Part shown: positions 56,428-64,000 of the stretch, one piece after another
Layout of the letters: each line of letters starts with the position of its first letter
Numbering within the stretch: the first letter of the stretch is position 1
Assembly (NCBI RefSeq): GCF_002901705.1
Contig: NZ_PPPV01000012.1
Location: forward strand, 938,782-1,002,781
DNA length: 64,000 bases
Direction: 5' to 3'
Origin: Staphylococcus lugdunensis
Lineage (GTDB): Bacteria; Bacillota; Bacilli; Staphylococcales; Staphylococcaceae
The notes under the pieces: generated by a model
The model's input: only the letters and a program-made list of their open reading frames with translations
What the model was told of the DNA's origin: nothing
The model's database searches: none
Position numbers and translations under genes: made by a program

Positions 56428-56580
56428 AGGAGCGGGACAGAATTCATAATGAATTCTTAGTCCCGCCCCGGCAAGGTTGACTAGGATTGAAAAAAGCTTG
56501 GTATTAGCGTATTTTCAATCCAGTCAACTACTGCCAATATAGAACTCAGAGCCTAAAATATAATTATGTCCCAGACTCTT
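56428..56580. repeat. Dispersed ~150-bp repeat, copy 6
   Basis: A complete copy: GGAGCGGGACAGAATTCATA...AGTCCCGCCCC, GGCAAGGTTGACTAGGATTG, AAGCTTGGTATTAGCGTATT, TTTTCAATCCAGTCAACTAC, AGCCTAAAATATAATTATGT and CCCAGACTC. It lies 3' of the MFS gene. Confidence 0.85.
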
Positions 56581-56609
56581 ATTACTTTTCTCTATAAAAC
56601 TAATATTTG

Positions 56610-56860
56610 TAATAAATGTGAACTACAGCATTTGAATATTGCTAATCTAAGATAACGGCCTAATATATCATTAGCCTTTAATCTACTACTAGAATTGATA
56701 GGTACATCTACAAATTCCACATGTTCATGGTATACGAGTTTTAACCTACCAGTTTCTAGTCAAGTTTCACCATTCTTAACCACAATCTCTTTCGTTGCTA
56801 TTTCATCGTCAATTACTGATTGAATCAATAAATACAATAACTTTTCACCTTATAAAATAA
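56610..56860 (-). pseudogene. Decayed gene fragment with internal stop
   Basis: The minus strand reads GEKLLYLLIQSVIDDEIATK, EIVVKNGET, a TGA in place of a probable TGG, then LETGRLKLVYHEHVEFVDVP and KANDILGRYLRLA. Aside from that stop the frame is coherent, but no start is visible. I do not recognise the protein. A shorter related fragment (RIDDEIVIKSLWLR) lies at about 57985-58060. The rest of 56860-56985 has no gene. Confidence 0.5.
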
Positions 56861-56985
56861 CCTCATGTATAAGGTCATCTTTACGATTTTTTAATGTATT
56901 CACTTAAAATTTCAATTATTCTTTTATGAAGGTAATTTAACTTTAAAAATAGCATAAATTAAAAGTATAACTGATAAAAACTTAA

Positions 56986-57345
56986 CTATTCTACATCTTC
57001 TAATGGTAAGCTCATACCTTTCCATCCTTCTAATGCTCCAGCTAATTCATAAGCCTCAAAACCATTTCGATATAATTCTAACAACGCTTGCTTACCTAAA
57101 ATCGTTCCTCCAGTCCAATCATAAACAACATAAATATTATCTTGAGATAACTCGTTTAAACGATTATTTAAGTCTTTAGCTGGTATCTCTAAAGAACCTT
57201 TAATTTTATCTTTTTTCACTTCTTTAGGTGCATTTCTTACGTCTAAAACTGTATATTTATTTGTACCTTTTTCCATATCTTCAAGCACAACATGATGATT
57301 AATATATAAGCTTAAAAAAGTTTCTAAAAATTCAATTTTATTCAT
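56986..57345 (-). CDS. Rhodanese-like protein lacking the catalytic cysteine
   Basis: A 119-residue rhodanese-fold protein: YTVLDVRNAPKEVKKDKIKG and GSLEIPAKDLNNRLNEL are family stretches. At the active-site loop it has VYDWTGGTILG, so the catalytic cysteine is replaced by Asp. It therefore probably binds or senses and does not transfer sulfur. I start at the ATG 57345; this overlaps the MarR gene stop by 8 bases, with AGAGG 9 bases upstream. Confidence 0.8.
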   Translation of the reverse strand: MNKIEFLETFLSLYINHHVVLEDMEKGTNKYTVLDVRNAPKEVKKDKIKGSLEIPAKDLNNRLNELSQDNIYVVYDWTGGTILGKQALLELYRNGFEAYELAGALEGWKGMSLPLEDVE

Positions 57346-57856
57346 TTTCTCCATCCTCTTCTATTTTATTTCTTAATTTATTCATCAAATGAAAAAATGT
57401 TTCTTTTTCTTGTTCATCAAAATCACTAAATATATTTGACACAAAGTCATAATTATTAGGTAAAAACTCTTTCAACTTTAAATAACCAATTTCAGTCATT
57501 TGTACATAACTGGAACGTTTATCATTTGATAAATTAACCCTTCTAATTAAGCCTTGTTTTTCTAACCCTTTAACTAATCCTGTAATTGTTGATTTTTTAT
57601 TACCTATTTTCTTAGATAAATCTGATGGCGATAAAGTCATATTTTCTTCATAAGAAAGCAACATTAAAATTGAAAACTTAGCTTCTGACAAATCATATTC
57701 TTCTATAAACTTGTCATATTTACTTTTCATAATTTTGTAAGCTTTATTAATTTCAAGATATAACATGACAGAAATAATATCTAAGTTTTCATATTCTTTT
57801 TTCAGTCCTTCTAATTTTGTATAAGTCGGACTATCTATCAAATAAAATTCGTTCAC
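57338..57856 (-). CDS. MarR-family transcriptional regulator
   Basis: A 172-residue winged-helix regulator: LSEAKFSILMLLSYEENMTLS, PSDLSKKIGNKKSTITGLVKG (recognition helix), LIRRVNLSNDKRSSYVQMTEIG (wing). The GTG start follows AAAGGG by 8 bases. It heads an operon with the rhodanese-like gene and lies just behind a GC-rich palindrome that is probably its own operator. Confidence 0.88.
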   Translation of the reverse strand: MNEFYLIDSPTYTKLEGLKKEYENLDIISVMLYLEINKAYKIMKSKYDKFIEEYDLSEAKFSILMLLSYEENMTLSPSDLSKKIGNKKSTITGLVKGLEKQGLIRRVNLSNDKRSSYVQMTEIGYLKLKEFLPNNYDFVSNIFSDFDEQEKETFFHLMNKLRNKIEEDGENE

Positions 57857-57879
57857 GTGAACAACCCTTTCTAATATAG

Positions 57880-57893
57880 TTAGGCGCCTAACC
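57880..57893. promoter_or_regulatory. Palindromic operator of the MarR-rhodanese operon
   Basis: GTTAGGCGCCTAAC is a perfect 14-bp palindrome placed about 24 bases before the start codon. It is GC-rich in an AT-rich setting, and its form fits binding by a MarR dimer. Confidence 0.7.
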
Positions 57894-57899
57894 ACTTAA

Positions 57900-58464
57900 A
57901 GCGTAACACATCTTTTTATTTTTGAAAAGTATAAATACATTCAATTAGTTCGTGTCTAGATTAGGTTCAAATTCACTTTTCTTAACCACAAACTTTTTAT
58001 TACTATTTCATCGTCTATACGCAGTCCTCTTTTCGCAGATTCTTTAAACCATATTACTAAATGTAGTGTTGGTTAATACTCGTAGTCTCAATTAATGTCT
58101 GCTTTATTCTATTTATCTAATTTCACAATTTTCGAAGCGTGAGAGAAAAATACGTCACTGAATGTATGACTTAGTATTTCATGTCCCCTAAAAACAAAGG
58201 AAATTCCATTTTTTCTACTCTTTATATCTAACAGAATGAATTGTTTAAGTAGCTATTTTCAAAAATTAGACATTGTTATTCATAAAGAATAGATAATCAT
58301 TCAAACATACACATTAATTAGATTTCTATGCTTAATCTACCTAATTTTTTAGTAAAGCATCACAAAAATACTAATTTTGACTATTAACTTTAAATAGTAT
58401 ATTAAATATTCAAAAAGTTCTAATAATGCTATAATAAAAATGATATAGAAAGGAGAAATTAAAA
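57900..58464. other. Gene-free region upstream of the YagU-like gene
   Basis: No intact gene. The RIDDEIVIKSLWLR fragment (minus strand, about 57985-58060) is related to the pseudogene at 56610-56860. The region otherwise carries only AT-rich sequence and the promoters of the flanking divergent genes, which I could not resolve. Confidence 0.4.
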
Positions 58465-58974
58465 ATGGACAATACTAATAAAAAGCAAAACTGGTTAAAA
58501 GTTCTTTGGGTAGGTATTTTAGCCGGTTTACTGTCAGGAATAGTTAAATTAGGTTGGGAAGTTATGTTCCCACCAAGAACACCAGCTAGAGATGCAACAA
58601 ATCCGCCTCAAGAACTCTTACAGATATTGGGAATACCTTCAAATGTCACACACCTTACATATAGTTTTTCTGAACATGCATTGCCATTTGTAAGCTTTAT
58701 TGTTCATTATAGTTTTTCAATTGTAATAGCAATTATTTATATTATTTTAGCTAATAAATATTCTAAGATTACTTTGGGATATGGTGCATTATTTGGAATT
58801 ATAATTTGGATTGCTTTTCACTTGGTTATTATGCCTATCATGCAAGTTGTCCCAAGTCCTTTTGAACAACCATTCACAGAACATATTTCTGAACTATTTG
58901 GTCATGTAGTTTGGATGATGGTTATAGAAATGGTCAGACGATATTTTTTTAAGTTAAAAATAATAAATGCTTAA
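58465..58974 (+). CDS. YagU/DUF1440-family inner-membrane protein
   Basis: A 169-residue membrane protein with four helices: VLWVGILAGLLSGIVKLGWEV and the PPRTPARDATNPPQELL loop are the YagU signatures. AGGAG lies before the ATG. YagU in E. coli is linked to acid resistance; the role here is unknown. It is followed by a cluster of GC-rich hairpins. Confidence 0.88.
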   Translation: MDNTNKKQNWLKVLWVGILAGLLSGIVKLGWEVMFPPRTPARDATNPPQELLQILGIPSNVTHLTYSFSEHALPFVSFIVHYSFSIVIAIIYIILANKYSKITLGYGALFGIIIWIAFHLVIMPIMQVVPSPFEQPFTEHISELFGHVVWMMVIEMVRRYFFKLKIINA

Positions 58975-58998
58975 TTTAAGTCATACTATTAAAAATCA

Positions 58999-59074
58999 AA
59001 ACCACCCGTCAAACGGGTGGTTTGTTTTGCGGCTATAAGCCCGCTATACCGGCCAGCGTCTATAGGCGCTGGCT
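58999..59074. terminator. Cluster of three GC-rich hairpins
   Basis: H1 (58999-59023) is AACCACCCGT/ACGGGTGGTT and is followed by TGTTTT, so it ends the YagU transcript. H2 (59029-59044) is GCGG/CCGC. H3 (59052-59073) is GCCAGCG/CGCTGGC followed by TTTTTC. Three such stems in a row go beyond a simple terminator. Confidence 0.7.
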
Positions 59075-59245
59075 TTTTCATTTCATTTCCAATCCAAAAT
59101 GTGATTGTCACTTTAGCTAGCCTATAAAGAGGTTTCTCTTACATTCAATTTACCTAGTGCTTTATCTTGCATTTCTTAGTTTTGAATATATTTTTTATTT
59201 CGCACGCTTTACGTGCTCAACAGACTAAAGTCATTAATAAAAATT

Positions 59246-59285
59246 GGTTCTATAATAAATCACCAGTCCGATTTATTATAGAACC
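59246..59285. repeat. 16-bp perfect inverted repeat
   Basis: GGTTCTATAATAAATC and its exact complement lie 8 bases apart. There is no intact gene nearby on either side. It could be a terminator or the end of a lost mobile element. Confidence 0.55.
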
Positions 59286-59334
59286 TAAGTAATTTCAGTT
59301 GATTGATGGGCCATCTTTATAAATTCTAATAGAA

Positions 59335-59475
59335 TTATATTTTAAAACTACTTAAACAAAGCATGAAACCAGTTGTTCCCTTATATTTGCATAAATCGTA
59401 ACGATTAGTCACTTGATATTTACCATAACCCACAACCTTTACGTAGTAATTCATCTCTACTTCAACAAAGAACAT
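59335..59475 (-). other. Short open frame, possibly a gene remnant
   Basis: A 46-codon frame reads MFFVEVEMNYYVKVVGYGKY, QVTNRYDLCKYKG, then ends FKI. It is rich in Tyr and Val and looks protein-like, but there is no ribosome site upstream of the ATG. The remaining bases between the hairpin cluster and 59526 hold nothing I can name. Confidence 0.35.
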
Positions 59476-59525
59476 ATCTCAGCGTAAAAACACCACTTAA
59501 AATATTGCTTAGTTACAATTTTGAC

Positions 59526-59911
59526 CTACCTATGTTCTTTCTTTATTTGTGATACTGTTTTCGTATTTTTAATAAATTTATTTTCTAATTCTTCTGAATA
59601 AGATATATTTCCATTAAATTGAAAATTTTCTGTAGACCTTATACCTACACTAAAAGATAAATTTTTATCTTTATTTATATAACCGCTAATATCATAGCCA
59701 TCCATTGGATTTTTTTGAATTCTGTAAATTCAATGTTTTTGAAATCTTTGACATTGTATTTCATATATAAAGTTATTCTTTCTTTTTGTTCATTATAGTA
59801 CTTTTGTTCTTTTTCTTTTTTTTCATCATATTTCATTTTTAAATAGACGCCTCCTACGATCAATACTATACTAATTAATATAATAACTGTTAAAAATATT
59901 TTTTTATTCAA
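59526..59911 (-). pseudogene. Frameshifted DUF1433-type membrane-anchored protein
   Basis: It starts at TTG 59911 (AAGG 10 bases upstream), with a single membrane helix (LTVIILISIVLIVGG) and a KEKEQKYYNEQKERITLYMK helix. At FTEFKK the frame runs off into another one through a run of seven A. With one more A the protein continues NPMDGYDISGYINKDKNLSF, SVGIRSTENFQFNG and ends QIKKEHR. The resulting layout is that of DUF1433 proteins of S. aureus. A single-base loss in the A-run is the simplest cause. Confidence 0.7.
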
Positions 59912-59929
59912 TAAAATCAATCCTTATTT

Positions 59930-60250
59930 AATTTTAAATATTTCGTATCAAATTTATTTCTTTCAACTTTTCTTCTAAATTTTAAAAGTGTTTCTCCAAT
60001 AACTAATGATTGATACGCTTCATACAAATACTTGCTAACTTTCTAAATTCATTTATCCACTCAATTCTAGCTTTTGAGATAATTTCAGCATGCAGTTTTA
60101 TATTATTAAATTTCCTATTAATCCAATAAAAAATATTGTTGTAATTATCCCTGATACTAGAAATGACTAATAATCATTCCAATAAATCCCCACAATCTCA
60201 ATTGTCCCTTTCTTTACATTTATTCTTTTAGAATAACCGTTAAATTTTGT
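59930..60250 (-). pseudogene. Remnant of a membrane protein in several frames
   Basis: Three pieces in different minus-strand frames follow one another: FLVSGIITTIFFIGLIGNLI (a membrane helix), LHAEIISKARIEWINEFRKL, and SKYLYEAYQSLVIGETLLKF ending in KYLKLNKD at the start of the DUF1433 fragment. They look like one gene with several frameshifts. The SKxRIEWINEFR block is common in phage and island membrane proteins. Confidence 0.45.
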
Positions 60251-60401
60251 AATTTGAATTATAATTTTTTAATTAATAATTAATTTTCTTAAAAGTGATA
60301 ATACTATTTTTATATAAAAATAGATAAACAATAGCAAAGATTATTTAAAATGTTATAAAAAAAATAACATTTATAAAGATAATTATGTATTATTTGGTAC
60401 G

Positions 60402-60608
60402 TTCTTCAAAGCCTACAGTGAATCTACTATTTTAAGACATTCTCATGCTTCTATGTTAGTCAATCATGGTGCATGCATTATGATAATAGCACAACGTTTA
60501 GGTCATGCAGGTTGTTATGAAGTATATAATAGATACGGACATTTGTACCCTAGTACACAGAAAGAAATAATTAAATATTTATGGAGGCTAAATTATGATA
60601 ATGTTTAA
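60402..60608 (+). pseudogene. C-terminal fragment of a tyrosine-recombinase integrase
   Basis: An open stretch of 68 codons without its own start reads STILRHSHASMLVNHGA, then AQRLGHAG, then VYNRYGHLYPSTQKEI. These are the Arg/His (LRHSHAS), His (LGHA) and Tyr (RYGHLY) positions of tyrosine recombinases. The N-terminal three quarters of the gene are lost. It lies about 300 bases from the 3' end of ssrA, a common island attachment site. Confidence 0.8.
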
Positions 60609-60825
60609 CTGGAAAATTATTAACAAATCAAATTACGAAATAACATGCGATAACTTAGATAAAGATATAATTATTGTCGACAAAACAAATAATAAACATC
60701 TTACGTATTTTAATTATAATGATAAAAAAGAGATTTATACCAAGTTTGACGATGTTCATAAAGTAGTTGCACAAATTAATGCTATAAATAAAACAATCAC
60801 GATTTATAATAATATTACGTCCTAA
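60595..60825 (+). CDS. Small hypothetical protein
   Basis: A 76-residue protein, MIMFNWKIINKSNYEITCDN, acidic and mostly beta. GGAGG lies 7 bases before the ATG and inside the end of the integrase fragment. I do not know the family. It is likely to come from the same lost element. Confidence 0.6.
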   Translation: MIMFNWKIINKSNYEITCDNLDKDIIIVDKTNNKHLTYFNYNDKKEIYTKFDDVHKVVAQINAINKTITIYNNITS

Positions 60826-60879
60826 TTTATAGGGCTTTTTTATGCGCTGGGTCAATATAGACGCACTCAAAAAAGCCCA

Positions 60880-60900
60880 CAACCACAGTGGTTGCAGGTT
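60880..60900 (-). terminator. Terminator of ssrA
   Basis: GCAACCAC and GTGGTTGT pair directly after the ssrA 3' end on the minus strand and are followed by GGGCTTTTTT. Confidence 0.75.
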
Positions 60901-60906
60901 ATATAA

Positions 60907-61265
60907 TGGAGACGGCGGGATTCGAACCCGCGTCCAGAGGTCCTGATACAAATCTTTCTACGTGTGTAGTCTATATTTCAGTTTCGCACAATGAAAGGTC
61001 ATAGACAACCAACGTTATGCTAGCTTGATTGGTATTCTTCTAAACAGACTTCAAACGGCAGTGTTTAGCATATCCTATTCAGGTTGAATCGCGTTAACAG
61101 CACATAGGAAATGCGGTTAGGCGATGCAGAGTGCGCTTAGGCAGCTACTGCGAAATTATTGTTTGATTTGCCAGTTATTATAAACTGAATGTGTTGATGA
61201 CGAAGACAACCCTCCGACACGCTTAATAAGCTCGGGGGACCCCTGTCGAATCCAAGAACGTCCCC
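60907..61265 (-). ncRNA. ssrA: tmRNA
   Basis: A 359-nt transfer-messenger RNA. The tRNA-like 5' end GGGGACGTTCTTGGATTCGA and the 3' end with GGATTCGAACCCG-type T arm and terminal CCA are both present. The tag frame (61137-61172) encodes GKSNNNFAVAA with stop TAA, the tag of S. aureus as I recall it. It rescues stalled ribosomes together with SmpB, encoded just upstream. Confidence 0.97.
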
Positions 61266-61306
61266 GTAATGAATAATAAACAAGCATTAATTATCATATC
61301 AAAATC

Positions 61307-61345
61307 AGCCCGATTAAGCAATGACGTTGCTTAATAACGGGCTTT
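61307..61345 (-). terminator. Inverted repeat at the end of smpB
   Basis: AGCCCGTTATTAAGCAACG and TGCTTAATCGGGCT form a long stem that overlaps the last codons of smpB. It may be a terminator, although the following T-tract is short. Confidence 0.6.
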
Positions 61346-61795
61346 CATCGCACGATCTACATCGCGTTTCATCGCTTTTTCTTTCAACGCTTGACGCTTA
61401 TCGTATTTTTTCTTACCTCTTGCTACGCCAAGCAGTACTTTACAATGACCGTGTTTTAAATACAGTTTAAGCGGAATGATTGAGTATCCTACTTCTCTTG
61501 TACGCTCGCCTAGTTTGATAATTTCTCGTTTGTGTAATAAGAGTTTTCTAGAGCGTAATGGATCATGATTAAAGCGATTTCCTTCTTCATATGGTGCGAT
61601 GTGCATATTGTTTAAATAGATTTCTCCACGTTTTACTTGGGCATAGCTATCTTTTAAGTTAGCACTGCCACGACGTATCGATTTTATTTCGGTTCCTTGT
61701 AAGACGATGCCTGCTTCTATGGTATCTTCAATGTTGTAGTCGTGTCGTGCTTTACGATTTTCAGCTAATGTCCCTGGTGATTTCTTTTTAGCCAC
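61331..61795 (-). CDS. smpB: SmpB, tmRNA-binding protein
   Basis: A 154-residue protein. [21 protein letters not shown] is the N-terminal beta-barrel, [12 protein letters not shown] the central part, and [17 protein letters not shown] the basic C-terminal tail that enters the mRNA channel. It lies between rnr and ssrA, the usual order in staphylococci. Confidence 0.97.
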   Translation of the reverse strand: MAKKKSPGTLAENRKARHDYNIEDTIEAGIVLQGTEIKSIRRGSANLKDSYAQVKRGEIYLNNMHIAPYEEGNRFNHDPLRSRKLLLHKREIIKLGERTREVGYSIIPLKLYLKHGHCKVLLGVARGKKKYDKRQALKEKAMKRDVDRAMKARY

Positions 61796-61816
61796 TGGTT
61801 ATCACCTCTTTGTTGC

Positions 61817-64000
61817 TTATTTTTTCTTTCTTCGTGACTTTTTCTTCACACTTTTATCTTTGTAAAATGGTTTGTGATTTGTTTGGCCATTTTTTTCTTT
61901 TTTGCGTGCATTTTTACCTTTGCGCTGTTTTGACTTCTTAGATTTTTTGCGACGTTGCCCATCGTTTTTTGATTTATCTAAAGCTTTGCCGCGTGTTTTA
62001 GCTTGAATGGTTTTACCTATCGCTGGACGTTGACTACTACTTTGAGATATTGGCATACCGACAATTTGGAAGTCTATCATGCGTTCGTCTACATCTACGT
62101 GGGACACTTTAACTTTGACGGTATCTCCAATTCTAAATACTTTTGCTAAGCGCTCACCAATCAATGCCATTTGACGTTCTTCAAAATGATAATAATCGTC
62201 TGTCATATTGGAAATATGGACCATGCCTTCAATTGTATTTGGTAATTCGACAAACATGCCAAAGTTGGCTACAGAACTAATAATACCTTCAAATTGATCA
62301 CCGATATGTTGAATCATATACTCTGCTTTTTTAAGCTCATCGGTATCACGTTCTGCATCTATCGCACGACGCTCACGTTGAGATGTGTGCTCAGCAATTT
62401 CTGGTAATTTTTCTGCCCAATAGTGTTGTGTCTTACTGTCCATGCTATGCTCAATTAAATATTTGCGAATCAAGCGATGGACGGTTAAATCTGGATACCG
62501 ACGTATTGGTGAAGTAAAGTGTGTATAATATTCTGCCGATAAGCCAAAGTGTCCAAGGTTTACATCGTCGTAATGCGCTTGTTGCATTGAACGTAACATC
62601 ATTGTTGAGATGACCATTTGTTCCGGTCGTCCTTCTACTTCTGCTTGGATAGATTGTAGTGTAGCTGGATGAATATCTTCACCTGTACCTTTTATCATTA
62701 TGCCAAAGTTCGTTATAAAGTCAAAGAACTGTCTTAGTCTTTCGGATTTTGGCTGTTCGTGTACACGATAGATAAATGGTACGTCTAAGTTACTAAAATG
62801 CTCCGCTACGGTTTCATTGGCTGCCAACATAAACGATTCTATTAGCCGTTCACCATCACCGCGTTGTCGTGTGACGACATCTGTTGGAATGCCTTCACTA
62901 TTCACTAATACTTTCGCTTCGCTGATGTCAAAGTCGATTTCTCCTCGACGATGACGCATTTGAATCAAGCGTTGTGATAAGTCTTGCGCTAAATCGAGCA
63001 TAGGTGTGAGGGCTTCATATTGTTGACGGACTTCTGGGTCTTTTTCAGTAATAATCTGATTTACAGCATCATATGTCATGCGATAGTCTGAATGTATCAC
63101 ACTATCAAAGATGTCATGATTAACGACTTCACCACGTGCATTAATTTCCATACGGCAGCTTAATGTCAATCGGTCAACGTCTGGATTTAATGAACAAATA
63201 CCGTTACTTAAACGGTGTGGAATCATAGGTATGACGCGGTCAACTAAATAGACACTTGTCCCACGATCGTAAGCTTCCTTATCTAGCTGAGAATCTTCAG
63301 TAACGTAGTAGCTGACATCTGCAATGCTAACGGTAAGTTCGGTGTTTCCATTTTTTAATGCTTTAACACTAATGGCATCGTCAAGATCTTTTGCATCTGC
63401 ACCATCAATCGTAATCGTTAATTCATCACGTAAATCTGTACGACCTTCAATTTCAGATGGAGAAATCTCATCTGGAACAGCTTCTGCTTCTTTCAAGACT
63501 GCATCTGGAAATTCAATTTCTATGCCATGTTGATAAATAATAGACAAGATATCAACGCCTGGATCATTTTTATGACCAAGTATAGCGGATACTTGTCCTT
63601 CTGGATTATCATGTCCATCCGCATACTTAGTAATTTGTACGAGTACTTTATGACCATCTATAGCACCTAGACTTTGCCCTTTTGGTATAAAAATATCTTG
63701 CATAATTCGTTTGTCATCAGGAATGACAAAACCAAAATGTCTAGCTTCACTATATGTTCCCACAACTTGTGTGACCGAATGCTTTTCAATGGATTTCACT
63801 TCACCTTCAATTTTCCCTTTATGGTCACCTTTAGATTGTTTTACTTCAACAAGCACTGTATCACCATCTAAGGCTCTGTTTATTTTTGTCGGTGGAATAA
63901 AAATATCTTCCATATCATCATTTTCAGGTCGAAGAAAGCCAAATCCTTTTTTGTTTTGACTCAATGTTCCTTTAATCAATTTTGAGCCTAATGACTTTCC
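61817..64000 (-). CDS. rnr: RNase R, 5' end of gene outside the window
   Basis: At least 727 residues of a 3'-5' exoribonuclease. Cold-shock domains appear first (KGTLSQNKKGFGFLRPEND, TYSEARHFGFVIPDDK). The RNB domain contains DGADAKDLDDAISVK with its metal-binding Asp residues and YTHFTSPIRRYPDL. The S1 domain (FEGIISSVANFGMFVELPNT) and a Lys/Arg-rich tail complete it. The frame stays open to the window edge; the apparent TTG start at 63979 is internal, because S. aureus RNase R has about 60 more residues here. Confidence 0.97.
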   Translation of the reverse strand, partial: GKSLGSKLIKGTLSQNKKGFGFLRPENDDMEDIFIPPTKINRALDGDTVLVEVKQSKGDHKGKIEGEVKSIEKHSVTQVVGTYSEARHFGFVIPDDKRIMQDIFIPKGQSLGAIDGHKVLVQITKYADGHDNPEGQVSAILGHKNDPGVDILSIIYQHGIEIEFPDAVLKEAEAVPDEISPSEIEGRTDLRDELTITIDGADAKDLDDAISVKALKNGNTELTVSIADVSYYVTEDSQLDKEAYDRGTSVYLVDRVIPMIPHRLSNGICSLNPDVDRLTLSCRMEINARGEVVNHDIFDSVIHSDYRMTYDAVNQIITEKDPEVRQQYEALTPMLDLAQDLSQRLIQMRHRRGEIDFDISEAKVLVNSEGIPTDVVTRQRGDGERLIESFMLAANETVAEHFSNLDVPFIYRVHEQPKSERLRQFFDFITNFGIMIKGTGEDIHPATLQSIQAEVEGRPEQMVISTMMLRSMQQAHYDDVNLGHFGLSAEYYTHFTSPIRRYPDLTVHRLIRKYLIEHSMDSKTQHYWAEKLPEIAEHTSQRERRAIDAERDTDELKKAEYMIQHIGDQFEGIISSVANFGMFVELPNTIEGMVHISNMTDDYYHFEERQMALIGERLAKVFRIGDTVKVKVSHVDVDERMIDFQIVGMPISQSSSQRPAIGKTIQAKTRGKALDKSKNDGQRRKKSKKSKQRKGKNARKKEKNGQTNHKPFYKDKSVKKKSRRKKK

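Noticed and set aside
59930-60250. C-terminus of a TslA-like reverse LXG lipase
   Set aside because: The fragments include a membrane helix and a SKxRIEWINEFR block, which fit a membrane protein and not an LXG domain or lipase.
63324-63959. Several plus-strand frames opposite rnr
   Set aside because: They are shadows of a well-conserved gene.
61817-63979. RNase R starting at TTG 63979
   Set aside because: The frame remains open upstream to the window edge and known RNase R proteins have more residues there, so the start lies outside.

Overview
The window reads as the chromosome of a low-GC Firmicute of the genus Staphylococcus, close to but probably outside the S. aureus complex. The T7SS proteins EsxA, EsaB, EssA, EssB, EsaA and EssC, the Suf proteins, SmpB, RNase R and the tmRNA tag GKSNNNFAVAA all resemble their S. 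aureus counterparts. By memory, however, EsxA differs from the S. aureus protein at several positions, and the ess locus lies beside the suf operon, which is not where I recall it in S. aureus. STAR-like GTTGGGGCCCC repeats and a dispersed repeat of about 150 bp fit the S. aureus/S. lugdunensis/S. simiae part of the genus. I cannot name the species from sequence alone.

Region 1 (1-24.1 kb) is a type VII secretion (ess) island. Read on the minus strand, esxA (20.8 kb), esaA, essA, esaB, essB and essC form the conserved core, with the CHAP hydrolase essH divergent from esxA. The 3' third of essC and everything downstream belong to a variable module: an M16-peptidase-like protein without the zinc motif, a small DUF3130-type helical partner, an LXG-domain effector with a glycine-rich C-terminal half, and a DUF5082/YwqH-like helical partner. 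Beyond these lie a lipoprotein plus DUF4064 membrane protein pair, one EsaG-type immunity protein, a tandem double-EsaG protein, and further membrane proteins and lipoproteins. A paralogous lipoprotein/DUF4064 cassette sits on the other side of the core (22.2-24.1 kb), so the secretion machine is bracketed by related envelope-protein cassettes. I propose these as candidate self-protection genes.

Region 2 (24.5-43 kb) is housekeeping. It holds sufCDSUB for Fe-S assembly, popT (DUF368, undecaprenyl-phosphate translocase), csbD with a sigma-B promoter, a Zur-controlled zinc-binding lipoprotein, the metNIQ methionine transporter under a SAM riboswitch, thioredoxin-like, Toprim, gcvH and Spx-like genes, nitroreductase, aroD, an Ohr/OsmC protein, GNAT and phosphatase genes.

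Region 3 (43-59 kb) is a patchwork of small accessory genes separated by STAR-like and 150-bp repeats. It includes a YiiX-like amidase, a poly-gamma-glutamate hydrolase-like protein, DoxX, FosB, yjdF with its azaaromatic riboswitch, a LOG-family nucleosidase, a secreted purple-acid-phosphatase-like enzyme, a tandem-type lipoprotein, a CDF metal exporter, an MFS exporter, and a MarR-rhodanese operon with a palindromic operator.

Region 4 (59-64 kb) holds decayed genes (a frameshifted DUF1433 protein, a broken membrane protein, a tyrosine-recombinase C-terminus) next to the 3' end of ssrA, a known island integration site in staphylococci. It is followed by ssrA, smpB and the 5'-truncated rnr gene.
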